From Sulfurovum sp. (GTDB lineage: Bacteria; Campylobacterota; Campylobacteria; Campylobacterales; Sulfurovaceae): DNA of 57,525 nucleotides. The notes under the pieces are model-generated. The model searched no databases. It was not told where the DNA came from and was given only the letters and a program-made list of their open reading frames with translations. The DNA is taken from positions 1-57,525 of the forward strand of contig JAUUDF010000029.1 in the NCBI GenBank assembly GCA_030826885.1, written 5' to 3'. A program made the translations under genes and the position numbers. This document shows, piece after piece, positions 1-8,473 of the stretch. The first letter of the stretch is position 1; every line of letters begins with the position of its first letter.

Positions 1-209
1 CTTGTAAAGGCTGTCACCTTATTCATGGGCACACTCCAACAGCGACAGATATACACTTGTACTTATGCTTCTGTAACTATTTTTATACTAATTATAGCAT
101 AGTCACTGAAACCATCTACGTACCTTGTATTACGAATTTGATGACCGGCACCGCAATATAGTGGTTCAGTCAATTGAGACAGTGCTATGGGTTGAGTAGA
201 AAGTATTGG
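1..209. other. Left edge, no gene recognised
   Basis: This stretch lies downstream of the lipoprotein gene that ends at 210. I found no frame with a start, a ribosome site and a recognisable product, and no convincing terminator hairpin. It is AT-rich and holds several short -10-like sequences, none with a good -35 partner. Confidence 0.4.
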
Positions 210-902
210 TTACATACCTTCCATGGAGTGTGCCATATCTTGAGATCTTTTAGCTGCAGTTTGAGCATCGTCCTGAGCAGTGTCACGGGCATGTTGAGCA
301 TTGTCCTGTACAGTGTCACGAGTATGTTGGGCATTTTCCTGAGCTGTTCCCAATACACTTTGAAGGGTTTGTGTAAGATGTTGTTCTGCTTGAGCCGGGG
401 TGGGTCTGTATATTACCGATGCACTGTCTTGGTAAATTGTCAAATCAGCAGGGTTGAATGCACTTTCTGTTTCAGCTATGGCTGCTTTCTCTTCCTGTGC
501 AATAGTAATGCCATTTTCAGGATTTCCATCACTATCGAGTGACTGTAAAAGTTGTGACATTGCTATTACTTTGGCATTATTAACACCGCTATCACGGGCA
601 ACACCAACCAGGTCCTGGGGGAATACATACTTATCAGAGGGGAGGGAATGGATCTCACCCAGTACAAGCTTACCTATTCTGAAACGTACCTGTGACATAT
701 CTGTACACGTGAAAGATCCATCTGCACCTGTGGTTTTGTTGTAGTTTCCGTCTGCCGTACAATCATAATCTGCATTTGCTACTGTAGAATCAACAAGGTA
801 CCCGGTAGTTGAACTGGCAGTTGAACTACCTCCGCCGCCACCACACCCAACCAGTACCAAAGCAGCAATAGCCGAGCTTATCAAAAGTTTTTTTGTAATC
901 AT
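210..902 (-). CDS. Putative lipoprotein with hendecad coiled-coil tail
   Basis: A 230-residue exported lipoprotein of unknown function. Residues 1-20 form a lipoprotein signal peptide ending in the lipobox LVGC, followed by a Gly/Ser-rich linker. The middle (about 35-150) has a GYLVDS start, a TGADGSF segment, F-x-I-G-x-L-V-L-G and an LLQSLDSDGNP motif; from memory this arrangement recurs at the N-terminus of surface lipoproteins in marine bacteria. The last 50 residues are 11-residue repeats rich in Ala, Gln, Asp and His (for example AQHTRDT, AQHARDT), predicted to be a charged helix. The start is supported by AAAGGA seven bases upstream. It stands alone in its transcription unit; a structural envelope role is an inference. 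Confidence 0.75.
   Translation of the reverse strand: MITKKLLISSAIAALVLVGCGGGGGSSTASSTTGYLVDSTVANADYDCTADGNYNKTTGADGSFTCTDMSQVRFRIGKLVLGEIHSLPSDKYVFPQDLVGVARDSGVNNAKVIAMSQLLQSLDSDGNPENGITIAQEEKAAIAETESAFNPADLTIYQDSASVIYRPTPAQAEQHLTQTLQSVLGTAQENAQHTRDTVQDNAQHARDTAQDDAQTAAKRSQDMAHSMEGM
265..344. repeat. 33-bp tandem repeat inside lipoprotein gene
   Basis: Two full 33-base units (265-297 and 298-330) and a partial third (331-344) share the core cctg-N2-cagtgtcacg. They encode the 11-residue repeats of the lipoprotein tail. Because the unit is a multiple of three, copy-number change would lengthen or shorten the helix without breaking the frame. Confidence 0.8.
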
Positions 903-1082
903 AGTATGTCCTTTCTAATTTGATAGAATCAATACTATATAAAAAGTATTAACTGATTATTAACTAAAGTTCTTAATGTTATTATTTTAGATTATCTATT
1001 TTTGTGCACTTTACTGTATGTTTGTGTCGGGTATAAAAGCCATATATGAAATAGGCTATAATTGTCAAAAAAGGAGTATCGT

Positions 1083-1613
1083 ATGTTGAAAAAAGCTTTG
1101 ATGACCTTGACACTGGGTGCCAGTATGCTGATGGCGGGTAACTTTACACTGAGCAGCAGTGATCTACAAGGACAGTTGACCAAGAAACAGGAGTTTAGTG
1201 GCTTTGGGTGCAGCGGAGAGAATGTCTCGCCGCAGCTGAGCTGGAAGGATGCGCCCAAAGAGACGAAGAGTTTCGCGATCACGATCTATGACCCCGACGC
1301 ACCTACGGGCAGCGGATGGTGGCACTGGGTGGTGGTCAACATCCCGGCAAATGTCACGTCACTGCCTTCTGGTGCATCGGGCAAAGCGATGCCCAAAGGC
1401 GCTGTCGAGGTCGCCAATGACTACGGCACCGTCGGTTTTGGCGGCGCCTGTCCGCCCAAAGGGGACAAGCCGCACCGCTATGTGGTCACGGTCTATGCGC
1501 TGGATGTCCCCAGACTCGATCTCAAGCCCGATACCAACGACCCCGTTGCCGGCTTCATGATCAACGCCCATACCATTGCCAAAGCCTCCATGATCAGCTA
1601 CTATGCTCGCTGA
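1083..1613 (+). CDS. YbhB/YbcL (PEBP) family protein, periplasmic
   Basis: A 176-residue member of the phosphatidylethanolamine-binding / Raf kinase inhibitor-like family (YbhB/YbcL type). Residues 1-19 form a signal peptide ending near LMAG, so the protein is probably periplasmic. Family motifs are intact: DPDAPTGSGWWHW with the conserved Asp, Pro and His of the ligand pocket, then GFGGACPP and GDKPHRY. I chose the ATG at 1083 because AGGAG lies seven bases upstream; an in-frame TTG at 1062 has no such site. The end overlaps the start of the glycosylase gene by 11 bases, so the two are probably cotranscribed. The ligand of bacterial PEBPs is generally unknown. Confidence 0.9.
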   Translation: MLKKALMTLTLGASMLMAGNFTLSSSDLQGQLTKKQEFSGFGCSGENVSPQLSWKDAPKETKSFAITIYDPDAPTGSGWWHWVVVNIPANVTSLPSGASGKAMPKGAVEVANDYGTVGFGGACPPKGDKPHRYVVTVYALDVPRLDLKPDTNDPVAGFMINAHTIAKASMISYYAR

Positions 1614-2286
1614 GGCTATCCTCGACTTCTACTTCTCCCTTCAAAAACCTACCGGTTTGCCGGAGGACATAGAAGTGATTTTCCCTTTTGAAAATACAGA
1701 AACACGGCGGGTGATGGCGCTGTTTTACCGCAAATACTACAGTGATGATCGCTGCCGAACCCTGCTGTTTGGTATCAATCCGGGAAGATTCGGTGCCGGA
1801 CTGACAGGGGTGGGCTTTACCGATCCGATACTCATGGAAGAAAAATGTGGCATCGCCAATGATCTGCCCAAACAGAGTGAACTGAGTGCTCAATTCATCT
1901 GCGAAGTGGTGGATGCCTACGGCGGACCGGATCGCTTTTACGGGGATTTTCTCTTTACGACGGTGCTGCCCTACGGACTGCTCAAAGAGGGCAAAAACTA
2001 CAACTACTATGATGACAAAGAGACACTCTCTTGTTTCGAACCGATCATCATCGAGTCCATCCAAAAGCAGATGGCCTACCCCAATGTTAGCCGTACGATC
2101 GCAACCATCGGGCAGGGGAAGAACCTCGATGTACTTAAAATGCTCAACAAACAGTATAGTTTCTTTGATCATATCGAAGTGTTGCCCCATCCACGCTGGG
2201 TGATGCAGTACCGCCGAAAGCAGAAAGAGCAGTTTGTGCATCAGTATCTGGAAGTTTTGAACCGACTTGTAGAGGAGGTTACATAA
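1603..2286 (+). CDS. SMUG-like uracil-DNA glycosylase family (DUF4918-type)
   Basis: A 227-residue protein of the uracil-DNA glycosylase superfamily, closest by eye to the SMUG2/DUF4918 branch. Motif 1 is GINPGRFG, compare GMNPG in SMUG1, followed by TGVGFTDP, compare TGVPF. Motif 2 near the C-terminus is LPHPRWVMQYRR, where classical SMUG1 has HPS. These are the base-flipping and leaving-group motifs of the fold, so excision of uracil or damaged uracil is likely but not proven. It overlaps the PEBP gene at its start and the HrpB gene, on the other strand, by 8 bases at its end. No terminator separates the convergent pair. Confidence 0.8.
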   Translation: MLAEAILDFYFSLQKPTGLPEDIEVIFPFENTETRRVMALFYRKYYSDDRCRTLLFGINPGRFGAGLTGVGFTDPILMEEKCGIANDLPKQSELSAQFICEVVDAYGGPDRFYGDFLFTTVLPYGLLKEGKNYNYYDDKETLSCFEPIIIESIQKQMAYPNVSRTIATIGQGKNLDVLKMLNKQYSFFDHIEVLPHPRWVMQYRRKQKEQFVHQYLEVLNRLVEEVT

Positions 2287-4762
2287 AGCGTTTGGTTTTT
2301 GATGTTGCCTGTGCTTCAAGCGGATTTTCGGGCCAGTAGTGTTTTTTGTACCTGCCGCGCAGCTCTTTTCGTACTTCGGGGTAGGTGTTGTGCCAGAAGC
2401 TCTCAAGGTCGGTTGTCATCTGCATGGGGCGTGATGCGGGTGAAAGCAGGTGCAGCATGAGGGGCATTTTGCCGTTAAGGACTGTGGGGGTGCGCCGTGT
2501 GCCAAACATCTCCTGTAATCTTACGGCAAGCACAGACTGTGCGGGGTTGCTGTAGTCAATACGTACGGCCGATCCGCTTGCAACGGTGATGGTTTCAGGC
2601 GCAAGCGTGTCAAGCTGCTGAAGCTGTGCATAGCTTAGCTGTCCTGCCAAAACAGCGTACAGGTCAAGTTCTCTGCAGGCTTTGAGGGTACTGATGCCAT
2701 CAAGGTAGGGTGAGAGCCACCTGTCCATGGTTTGTGTCAGTGTCTCTTTGGAAAAATCGGGAAACGTGGCATCGTACAGGTGAAGAAAGTGTGCTCTCTG
2801 CCGGAATTGTGTCGCTTTTTTGTTCCAGTGCAACGCATCGACCCCTAGTGCTTCAAGTTCGTCGAGAAGCACCTCTTTGACTTCAGGATTGTCCGCATTT
2901 TGCAACTGTGTCTCTTTGAGTATGAGTTTGCCAAAACGTGTCACTTTGCGAACTTCGACGCGCTGTTGCTCTTCATTCCATGTGACTCTCTCCTCTGTCG
3001 ATGTTTCAAGATGGGCAAACATATCTTCCCTGTCGAGGGAAATGGCACTGTAGATGCTCGCATTGCTCTGTTTTGCATCGAGTCTTGGCACGACAAGAAA
3101 GGGGGTATTGAATAGTGCATCGTCGTTGTGCAGCTGCGCGCCTTTACCGTTGGAGAGGAGGTAGGTGCCCCGGTTGGTGTGTCGCAGCTGGGCAATGCGG
3201 TCGGGGTAGGCAAATGCAAGGAGTATGCCAAGCTTTTCCGTATTGAGTACGGCAGGCTGCCTCTTTTCAAGCCTGTAGGCATTGGCAAGGAGGTATCGAC
3301 ACAGGCCGATGTCTACATGTTTCTCTGAAATGTGCCGTTTTTGGGCAACGTCATGCAGGGTAATGACACGCTCTTTCAGGTCGGAAGAACGGTAGCCGTT
3401 GCGGTAGATATCTTTTTCAGACACGAGTACAGCAAGGAGTGAGGCTTCATAGCCAAGCCCCATTGCTTTGGCCTTTTGCATCATATGTGCAAGTCTCGGA
3501 TGCACTCCGTAACGGTTTATAGCTTCTCCGTGCGGGGTAATGCGTCCCTTCTCATCGAGCGCACCAAGCTGTTGGAGTAGTGCTTTGGCGTGGCGTATTG
3601 CGCTGGTTGGAGGGGTGTCCATCCATGACAGGTCAGATGGATCATCCGTACCCCACCTTGCAAGTTCAAGGGTAAGCTGGCAGAGGTCGGCAGAGAGAAT
3701 CTCCGGGGTGTCGTGGGGTTGAAGACGTCTGCTTGGGTGCCAGAGATGGTATGCGTTTCCCGGTGCAAGTCTGCCGGCACGTCCCGCTCTTTGTGTCGCG
3801 GCATCTTCGGAAATGAACTGTGTCTCAAGCCTGTCCATTCCGGAGAGAGGGTCAAAGACCGAAATATTCTGCAAGCCCGAATCCACAACGACCGTGATGC
3901 CCTCAATGGTCAGTGACGTTTGTGCGATGTTGGTCGAAAGGACTACTTTTCGCATTCCTTCGGGTGGTGGGGCAATGGCTCTATCCTGCGCTTCCTTGCT
4001 CAGGTTTCCGTAAAGCGGTGCAATATGTACATGCTTTGCTGCCGATGCTTTAAGCAGTCTCTCGACGGCCTTAATCTGGCGGACACCGGGGAGAAAAACC
4101 AGTATGTTGCCTTCTTCTCTTTCAAGCAGGTTCATAACATACCGATGTACCATGGCAGGAAGCGTTTGTAATGTCGGTTGTGGAGTGTTCTCATCGAGGT
4201 AATGGCGCTGCACGTCAAAACTGCGCCCCTGGCTCTCAACAAGGGGTGCGCCGCCTAACAAATCGCACACTGCCGTGGTGTTGAGTGTGGCGGACATAAC
4301 CAGAATTTTAAGATCCTGGCGCAAAATGCTTTGAGACTCCAGTGCCAGTGCCAAAGAGAGATCGGCATGGAGGGAACGTTCATGAAACTCATCGAAAATG
4401 ATCAGTGCCGCTTCTTCAAGTGCCGGATCGTGTTGGAGTTTACGGGTGAGGATACCCTCTGTAACGATGAGGATTTTGGTTCTCTCACTCTGTACCGACT
4501 CCATTTTAATCTGATACCCCACCCGTTCACCGACCTTCTCGCCAAGCATCTGCGCCATGCGGACTGCCGAAGCCCGTACCGCCAGCCGTCTGGGTTCGAG
4601 CATAATGATCTTTCTGCCTTCAAGCCATGGCGCATCTAAAAGCGACAGCGGTACGGCTGTGGTCTTTCCCGCTCCAGGCGGTGCCTGCAGCACGACACGG
4701 CTGTGGGTTTGCAGCACTGTTTGAAGTTCCGGGATAATCTGATGGATGGGAAGTCTTTGCAT
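2279..4762 (-). CDS. hrpB: ATP-dependent helicase HrpB
   Basis: An 827-residue DEAH/RHA-family helicase of the HrpB type. Walker A is GAGKT (30-34), the DExH box is DEFH (124-127), motif III is SAT near 155, and motif VI is QRAGRAGR near 330. A helicase-associated winged-helix region follows, then the long HrpB-specific C-terminal domain. HrpB is widespread and non-essential; its RNA substrate is not established. It is probably cotranscribed with mltG, whose stop lies 53 bases upstream. Length is normal for the family. Confidence 0.95.
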   Translation of the reverse strand: MQRLPIHQIIPELQTVLQTHSRVVLQAPPGAGKTTAVPLSLLDAPWLEGRKIIMLEPRRLAVRASAVRMAQMLGEKVGERVGYQIKMESVQSERTKILIVTEGILTRKLQHDPALEEAALIIFDEFHERSLHADLSLALALESQSILRQDLKILVMSATLNTTAVCDLLGGAPLVESQGRSFDVQRHYLDENTPQPTLQTLPAMVHRYVMNLLEREEGNILVFLPGVRQIKAVERLLKASAAKHVHIAPLYGNLSKEAQDRAIAPPPEGMRKVVLSTNIAQTSLTIEGITVVVDSGLQNISVFDPLSGMDRLETQFISEDAATQRAGRAGRLAPGNAYHLWHPSRRLQPHDTPEILSADLCQLTLELARWGTDDPSDLSWMDTPPTSAIRHAKALLQQLGALDEKGRITPHGEAINRYGVHPRLAHMMQKAKAMGLGYEASLLAVLVSEKDIYRNGYRSSDLKERVITLHDVAQKRHISEKHVDIGLCRYLLANAYRLEKRQPAVLNTEKLGILLAFAYPDRIAQLRHTNRGTYLLSNGKGAQLHNDDALFNTPFLVVPRLDAKQSNASIYSAISLDREDMFAHLETSTEERVTWNEEQQRVEVRKVTRFGKLILKETQLQNADNPEVKEVLLDELEALGVDALHWNKKATQFRQRAHFLHLYDATFPDFSKETLTQTMDRWLSPYLDGISTLKACRELDLYAVLAGQLSYAQLQQLDTLAPETITVASGSAVRIDYSNPAQSVLAVRLQEMFGTRRTPTVLNGKMPLMLHLLSPASRPMQMTTDLESFWHNTYPEVRKELRGRYKKHYWPENPLEAQATSKTKRFM

Positions 4763-4815
4763 GAGGGATTATACACGGTTTAAGATAAAGGTAACTCCAA
4801 TACTTTGAAGGTAAA

Positions 4816-5775
4816 CTATTTCGCTTTTGCCTTGCGAATGTTTTTGCGGTGTGCTTTGAAACTACGGCTGAAGTCATGTGTGCCCTTTTTGTTCTTCATA
4901 AAGTAGAGGTAGTCCGTCTTGGCAGGCGCAACAGCAGCTTTGATGGCACTGAGTGACACACTGCCTACAGGAGAGTCAGGAAGTCCTTTGTGTTTGTAGG
5001 TGTTAAAGGTCGTGTTGTCCTCTCTGATACGTTCCGGGGTAACTTTGAGGTGGGAGTATTTGCCGTAGTTGAGGGTACCGTCCATCTGCAGACGCATATG
5101 CTTTTTCAGACGGTTGTAGATGACTGAAGCAACCAGCGGCATCTCTTTGGTATTGGCAGCCTCTTTCTGGATGATCGAAGCGATGGTGAGGATCTTTTTC
5201 CACTGGTGTGTATTGTAGCTGCCAAAGAGCTTGTTTGAGAGTCTGGCATATTTTTTTTCGGACTCTCTGACAAGAAAGGCGACAAGATGTTTCTCTTTAA
5301 TGCCCACAGGCACGAAATAGGTGTCTGCGTAGATACCCGCTTCAGGGTAGGGTGAGAGCGTATGGTAGTAGTCAAGCAGCTTCTGTTTGTCAAGATGGAG
5401 GGTTTTGGCAAGGTTTTCGAAGAAAATGTCGTTTGTCTCACCGGGTATGAGAGTGACCTTGTGAATGACCGCTTTGGCACTGGTGAGTTTGTGCAGAAAA
5501 TCGACGCGGTTGAGCGTGGTTTTCCCGATGTAAATCCAGCCCTGCTGGGGTTGTCCCATGAGCCTCAGCAGGTAGCGGTCTATAACGGAGAGGTCGTACC
5601 CTTTTTTATGCAGGTGTGCTATAATACTTCCAATTGAGCCCTGAGGGATGTAGAGCGTCTGTGTCGTTTTAACGGGCAGGGTAATATAAAAGGCAAGTGA
5701 GATGATCAAAACCACGGCAATACTTTCTGCCCATGCGATCCATGTCATCCATGTAGCGGTGCGTGATTTTTTCAT
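4816..5775 (-). CDS. mltG: Endolytic murein transglycosylase MltG
   Basis: A YceG/MltG family inner-membrane lytic transglycosylase that cleaves nascent glycan strands within the chain. One membrane helix (about residues 18-35, AVVLIISLAFYI) precedes a periplasmic domain. The catalytic motif ASIIQKEAA carries the family glutamate. ASVIYNRL, LQMDGTLNYG (compare QTDPTV) and LPDSPVGS also match. Three starts are possible: ATG at 5784, 5775 or 5748. The first two overlap the start of the divergent AsmA-like gene. I use 5775, where AAGGA lies 11 bases upstream, but 5748 would remove the overlap. Family assignment is secure, the start is not. Confidence 0.92.
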   Translation of the reverse strand: MKKSRTATWMTWIAWAESIAVVLIISLAFYITLPVKTTQTLYIPQGSIGSIIAHLHKKGYDLSVIDRYLLRLMGQPQQGWIYIGKTTLNRVDFLHKLTSAKAVIHKVTLIPGETNDIFFENLAKTLHLDKQKLLDYYHTLSPYPEAGIYADTYFVPVGIKEKHLVAFLVRESEKKYARLSNKLFGSYNTHQWKKILTIASIIQKEAANTKEMPLVASVIYNRLKKHMRLQMDGTLNYGKYSHLKVTPERIREDNTTFNTYKHKGLPDSPVGSVSLSAIKAAVAPAKTDYLYFMKNKKGTHDFSRSFKAHRKNIRKAKAK

Positions 5776-8473
5776 ACTTCTCATTATCCTTGTTGCGGCA
5801 TCCTATTTTTGGCTGATACACGGTATTAGCATCGACAAACTTACCTTTGGCAGTTATGAGGTAGAGCGATTATACATCAAACTCGATAAAAAGCTGACGT
5901 TGCGTGTGGAGCACGTCAAGATTCCCCGGAGCAAAGCAAAACCATCTTTTGAAAACCTGGACATTGCTTTTAAGAGAATTCGTCATGTGCTGACCTACTT
6001 TGATGTGATTGATGTAAAGAGTGTCGATTTCAAGAATAACAAATATACAGTTTTTTACACTGATGATGTACTTTACATTGCCAATGATGTCTATGAAATT
6101 GCTGGAAATATTGAACGCAAGGGACGAAGACTGATTGCCGATGTATCGATGCTTCGTCTGAAAGATTTCAATACTACACTTTCGGGAAAACTCAGCTATG
6201 ATATTGATACGCATATTTTGGAGACAGGGGGTATGTTTCATACATTCGGTATCGATGGAAACTTCAGGGCACTCAAAGAGAAAAAAACCCTGGTGTATGC
6301 TGCAAACTCCAAACCCTTTACCAATCTGCGCCCGCTGATTGAACGCATCGGTATGCCAAAAGCCATAGAGAGCTGGATCATTGACCGCATCAAGGCCCGC
6401 CAGTATCGGCTTGTATATCTTAAAGGCAAACTGCCAATGGATGAGAGTGACATTGTACGAAAAGTTGCCACAATGAAAGCAAAAGCGCATTTGAAAGATG
6501 TGACAATCACCTTCAATCCGAAGGTTGCACCAGTACACGCAGAAGAGGTGATTCTGACCTACAAAAAAGGCAATCTCTATTTTGCGCTTAAAAATGCCGA
6601 TTGCAAAGGACGGAGTGTTGAAGGTACCACGGTTGTCATTAAACATATTATCGGACCGCAGAAACCTGTTTTGACACTCGATCTGCATGTCGTGGGTCCG
6701 CTCGATATGGAAGTACACGAAATTTTCAAAGCATACGGACTCTACATTCCGTTGTGGCATTCCGGTAAAGAGGACAGGGCGCAAATTATCTTAAAGATAC
6801 CGCTTGTCAAACATGGCGGTAAGATCAAAACAGCAGTAGATGTATTACTCGACAGCGGAAAGGCAGATATTGCTGGTTTTGGGTCGTATGTCAAAGAGGG
6901 AGAAGTCTATTATGAAAATGGCAAAGCGATCCTGAAAAACATAGTGGTTTCTGAGCCATGGTTCAAAGGAAAGGTAGAGGGCAGACTGGATATTCGCAAG
7001 AAAGAGGGTACATTGTTGCTCGATGCCAAACGTGCCATGCTTGGCGATGAAAAGGCACCACTGCTTCAGATAACAGACAAACAGCTTCCTTTAAAGCTCT
7101 CCTATGGCAACATGATTAAAGTCGTGCTCCCTTCTCTGGATGTAACAGTTCAGAAAAAGAAGAATACTCTTACCGTGACACTTCCGAAAATGGAAAAGAT
7201 CGTTCCCTACATCACACGTAATTTTCTGGGGATTACCGGAGGGAACCTCCAGATCGATACCAACGATCTGCAAACATACCGTTTCAGAGGAACACTGAAC
7301 AAGGACATATGTTTTTTCTATGAGAAGAATGATCTCTGCTATACACAAATTCCTGTAAGCGGAACGGTCAATGGCAAAACCGGATATGTGAAACTCAATG
7401 CATTCAACAATCGTCTGGCCTTTGATTCCAAACGTGCTCTCGCACAGCTTAAAAACATTAATATAGACATTAAACTGCTTCTTGAAGAACTAAAACGCTC
7501 ACGCAAACGAAGTCCCCAAAGCCCGCTTGGGAAAAAAAGACTGGTCATTATGGGGAAAAACAGTGAGTTGCGATATGACAAATACCGGCTCATAACAGAC
7601 ACCTATGACATTGAAGTCAAGCCAAACGCTACTATCAAAGCGATCGGCATACATGACGGTGATGTGGTCAAATTTTCGAAAAAAGGGACGAATATTTTTA
7701 TTCAGGCACTTCGTATCAAAGACAAGATGCTTCATCCGCTCATCAATTTTACAGGTCTGAAAGGTGGACGTTATTCTCTTAAAACCGAGGGTGATCCCTC
7801 CAAAAAGATGAAAGGGCGCATACTCATCGAAGGAGGGGTGCTGAGTGACTTCAAGGCATACAGCAATACCCTGGCACTGATCAATACCATCCCCGCACTG
7901 GCGACACTTAGCAGTCCCGGTTTCTCCAGTCAGGGGTTTAAAATAGAGACCGGTGTCATTGAGTATACCTTGACACCCAAACAGATTATTTTCGATTCAA
8001 TCTATCTCAAAGGCAATACGGCAACGGTCGTGGGTAAAGGGACGGTCGCAATTGGGGGAGAAAAAAGACTCAATATCGATCTTGCCATTCAGAGTGTCAG
8101 GGAGTTTGGCAAAGCCGTAGGGAAGATCCCGTTGCTTGGCTATATTCTAATGGGAGAAGACAACAGCATGACAGTGGGTCTAAAGATCACAGGTACACTC
8201 GACAATCCGAAGGCCAACACCTCTGTTGCCGAAGATATTCTGACCCTTCCGTTACGCATTATCAAGCGTACGATCACGGCACCGGCACATATGGGGACAC
8301 AGAAACGGACAGCACCCGATATTCCCGATGCAAACAAAAAAACTGAGCCTGCCAAAAAGGTACAGCCCGGCAGTCTGCCGAGGGGAGGGCAGTCAGATGC
8401 TGTCTCTGAGGAAGTGAAAAAATCTACTCGTTCCGAAGTACCTTCAGCGGATCGGTCTGGGCAGCTTTTTTAG
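5759..8473 (+). CDS. AsmA/YhdP-like envelope protein (DUF3971 type)
   Basis: About 904 residues. A single N-terminal membrane helix (DFFILLIILVAASYFWLIHG) is followed by a very long beta-rich periplasmic region typical of the AsmA/YhdP/TamB bridge proteins, which carry phospholipid to the outer membrane in Gram-negatives. The AsmA-like C-terminal part is visible around 680-820: a GGRYSLKTEG region, TGVIEYTLTP, GKGTVAIGG and PLLGYILMGED. The tail is charged and low in complexity. The start is uncertain: GTG at 5759 gives a short tail before the helix, while ATG at 5702 would overlap mltG by about 70-80 bases. The 3' end runs 50 bases into the opposite-strand permease gene. Confidence 0.85.
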   Translation: MRDFFILLIILVAASYFWLIHGISIDKLTFGSYEVERLYIKLDKKLTLRVEHVKIPRSKAKPSFENLDIAFKRIRHVLTYFDVIDVKSVDFKNNKYTVFYTDDVLYIANDVYEIAGNIERKGRRLIADVSMLRLKDFNTTLSGKLSYDIDTHILETGGMFHTFGIDGNFRALKEKKTLVYAANSKPFTNLRPLIERIGMPKAIESWIIDRIKARQYRLVYLKGKLPMDESDIVRKVATMKAKAHLKDVTITFNPKVAPVHAEEVILTYKKGNLYFALKNADCKGRSVEGTTVVIKHIIGPQKPVLTLDLHVVGPLDMEVHEIFKAYGLYIPLWHSGKEDRAQIILKIPLVKHGGKIKTAVDVLLDSGKADIAGFGSYVKEGEVYYENGKAILKNIVVSEPWFKGKVEGRLDIRKKEGTLLLDAKRAMLGDEKAPLLQITDKQLPLKLSYGNMIKVVLPSLDVTVQKKKNTLTVTLPKMEKIVPYITRNFLGITGGNLQIDTNDLQTYRFRGTLNKDICFFYEKNDLCYTQIPVSGTVNGKTGYVKLNAFNNRLAFDSKRALAQLKNINIDIKLLLEELKRSRKRSPQSPLGKKRLVIMGKNSELRYDKYRLITDTYDIEVKPNATIKAIGIHDGDVVKFSKKGTNIFIQALRIKDKMLHPLINFTGLKGGRYSLKTEGDPSKKMKGRILIEGGVLSDFKAYSNTLALINTIPALATLSSPGFSSQGFKIETGVIEYTLTPKQIIFDSIYLKGNTATVVGKGTVAIGGEKRLNIDLAIQSVREFGKAVGKIPLLGYILMGEDNSMTVGLKITGTLDNPKANTSVAEDILTLPLRIIKRTITAPAHMGTQKRTAPDIPDANKKTEPAKKVQPGSLPRGGQSDAVSEEVKKSTRSEVPSADRSGQLF

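Noticed and set aside
265-344. CRISPR-like repeats
   Set aside because: The 33-base units are directly adjoining, without spacers, and they code in frame for the lipoprotein tail.
1594-2406. 270-codon minus-strand frame opposite the glycosylase and hrpB end
   Set aside because: It spans two recognised genes on both strands, has no family motifs and no ribosome site. It is a shadow.
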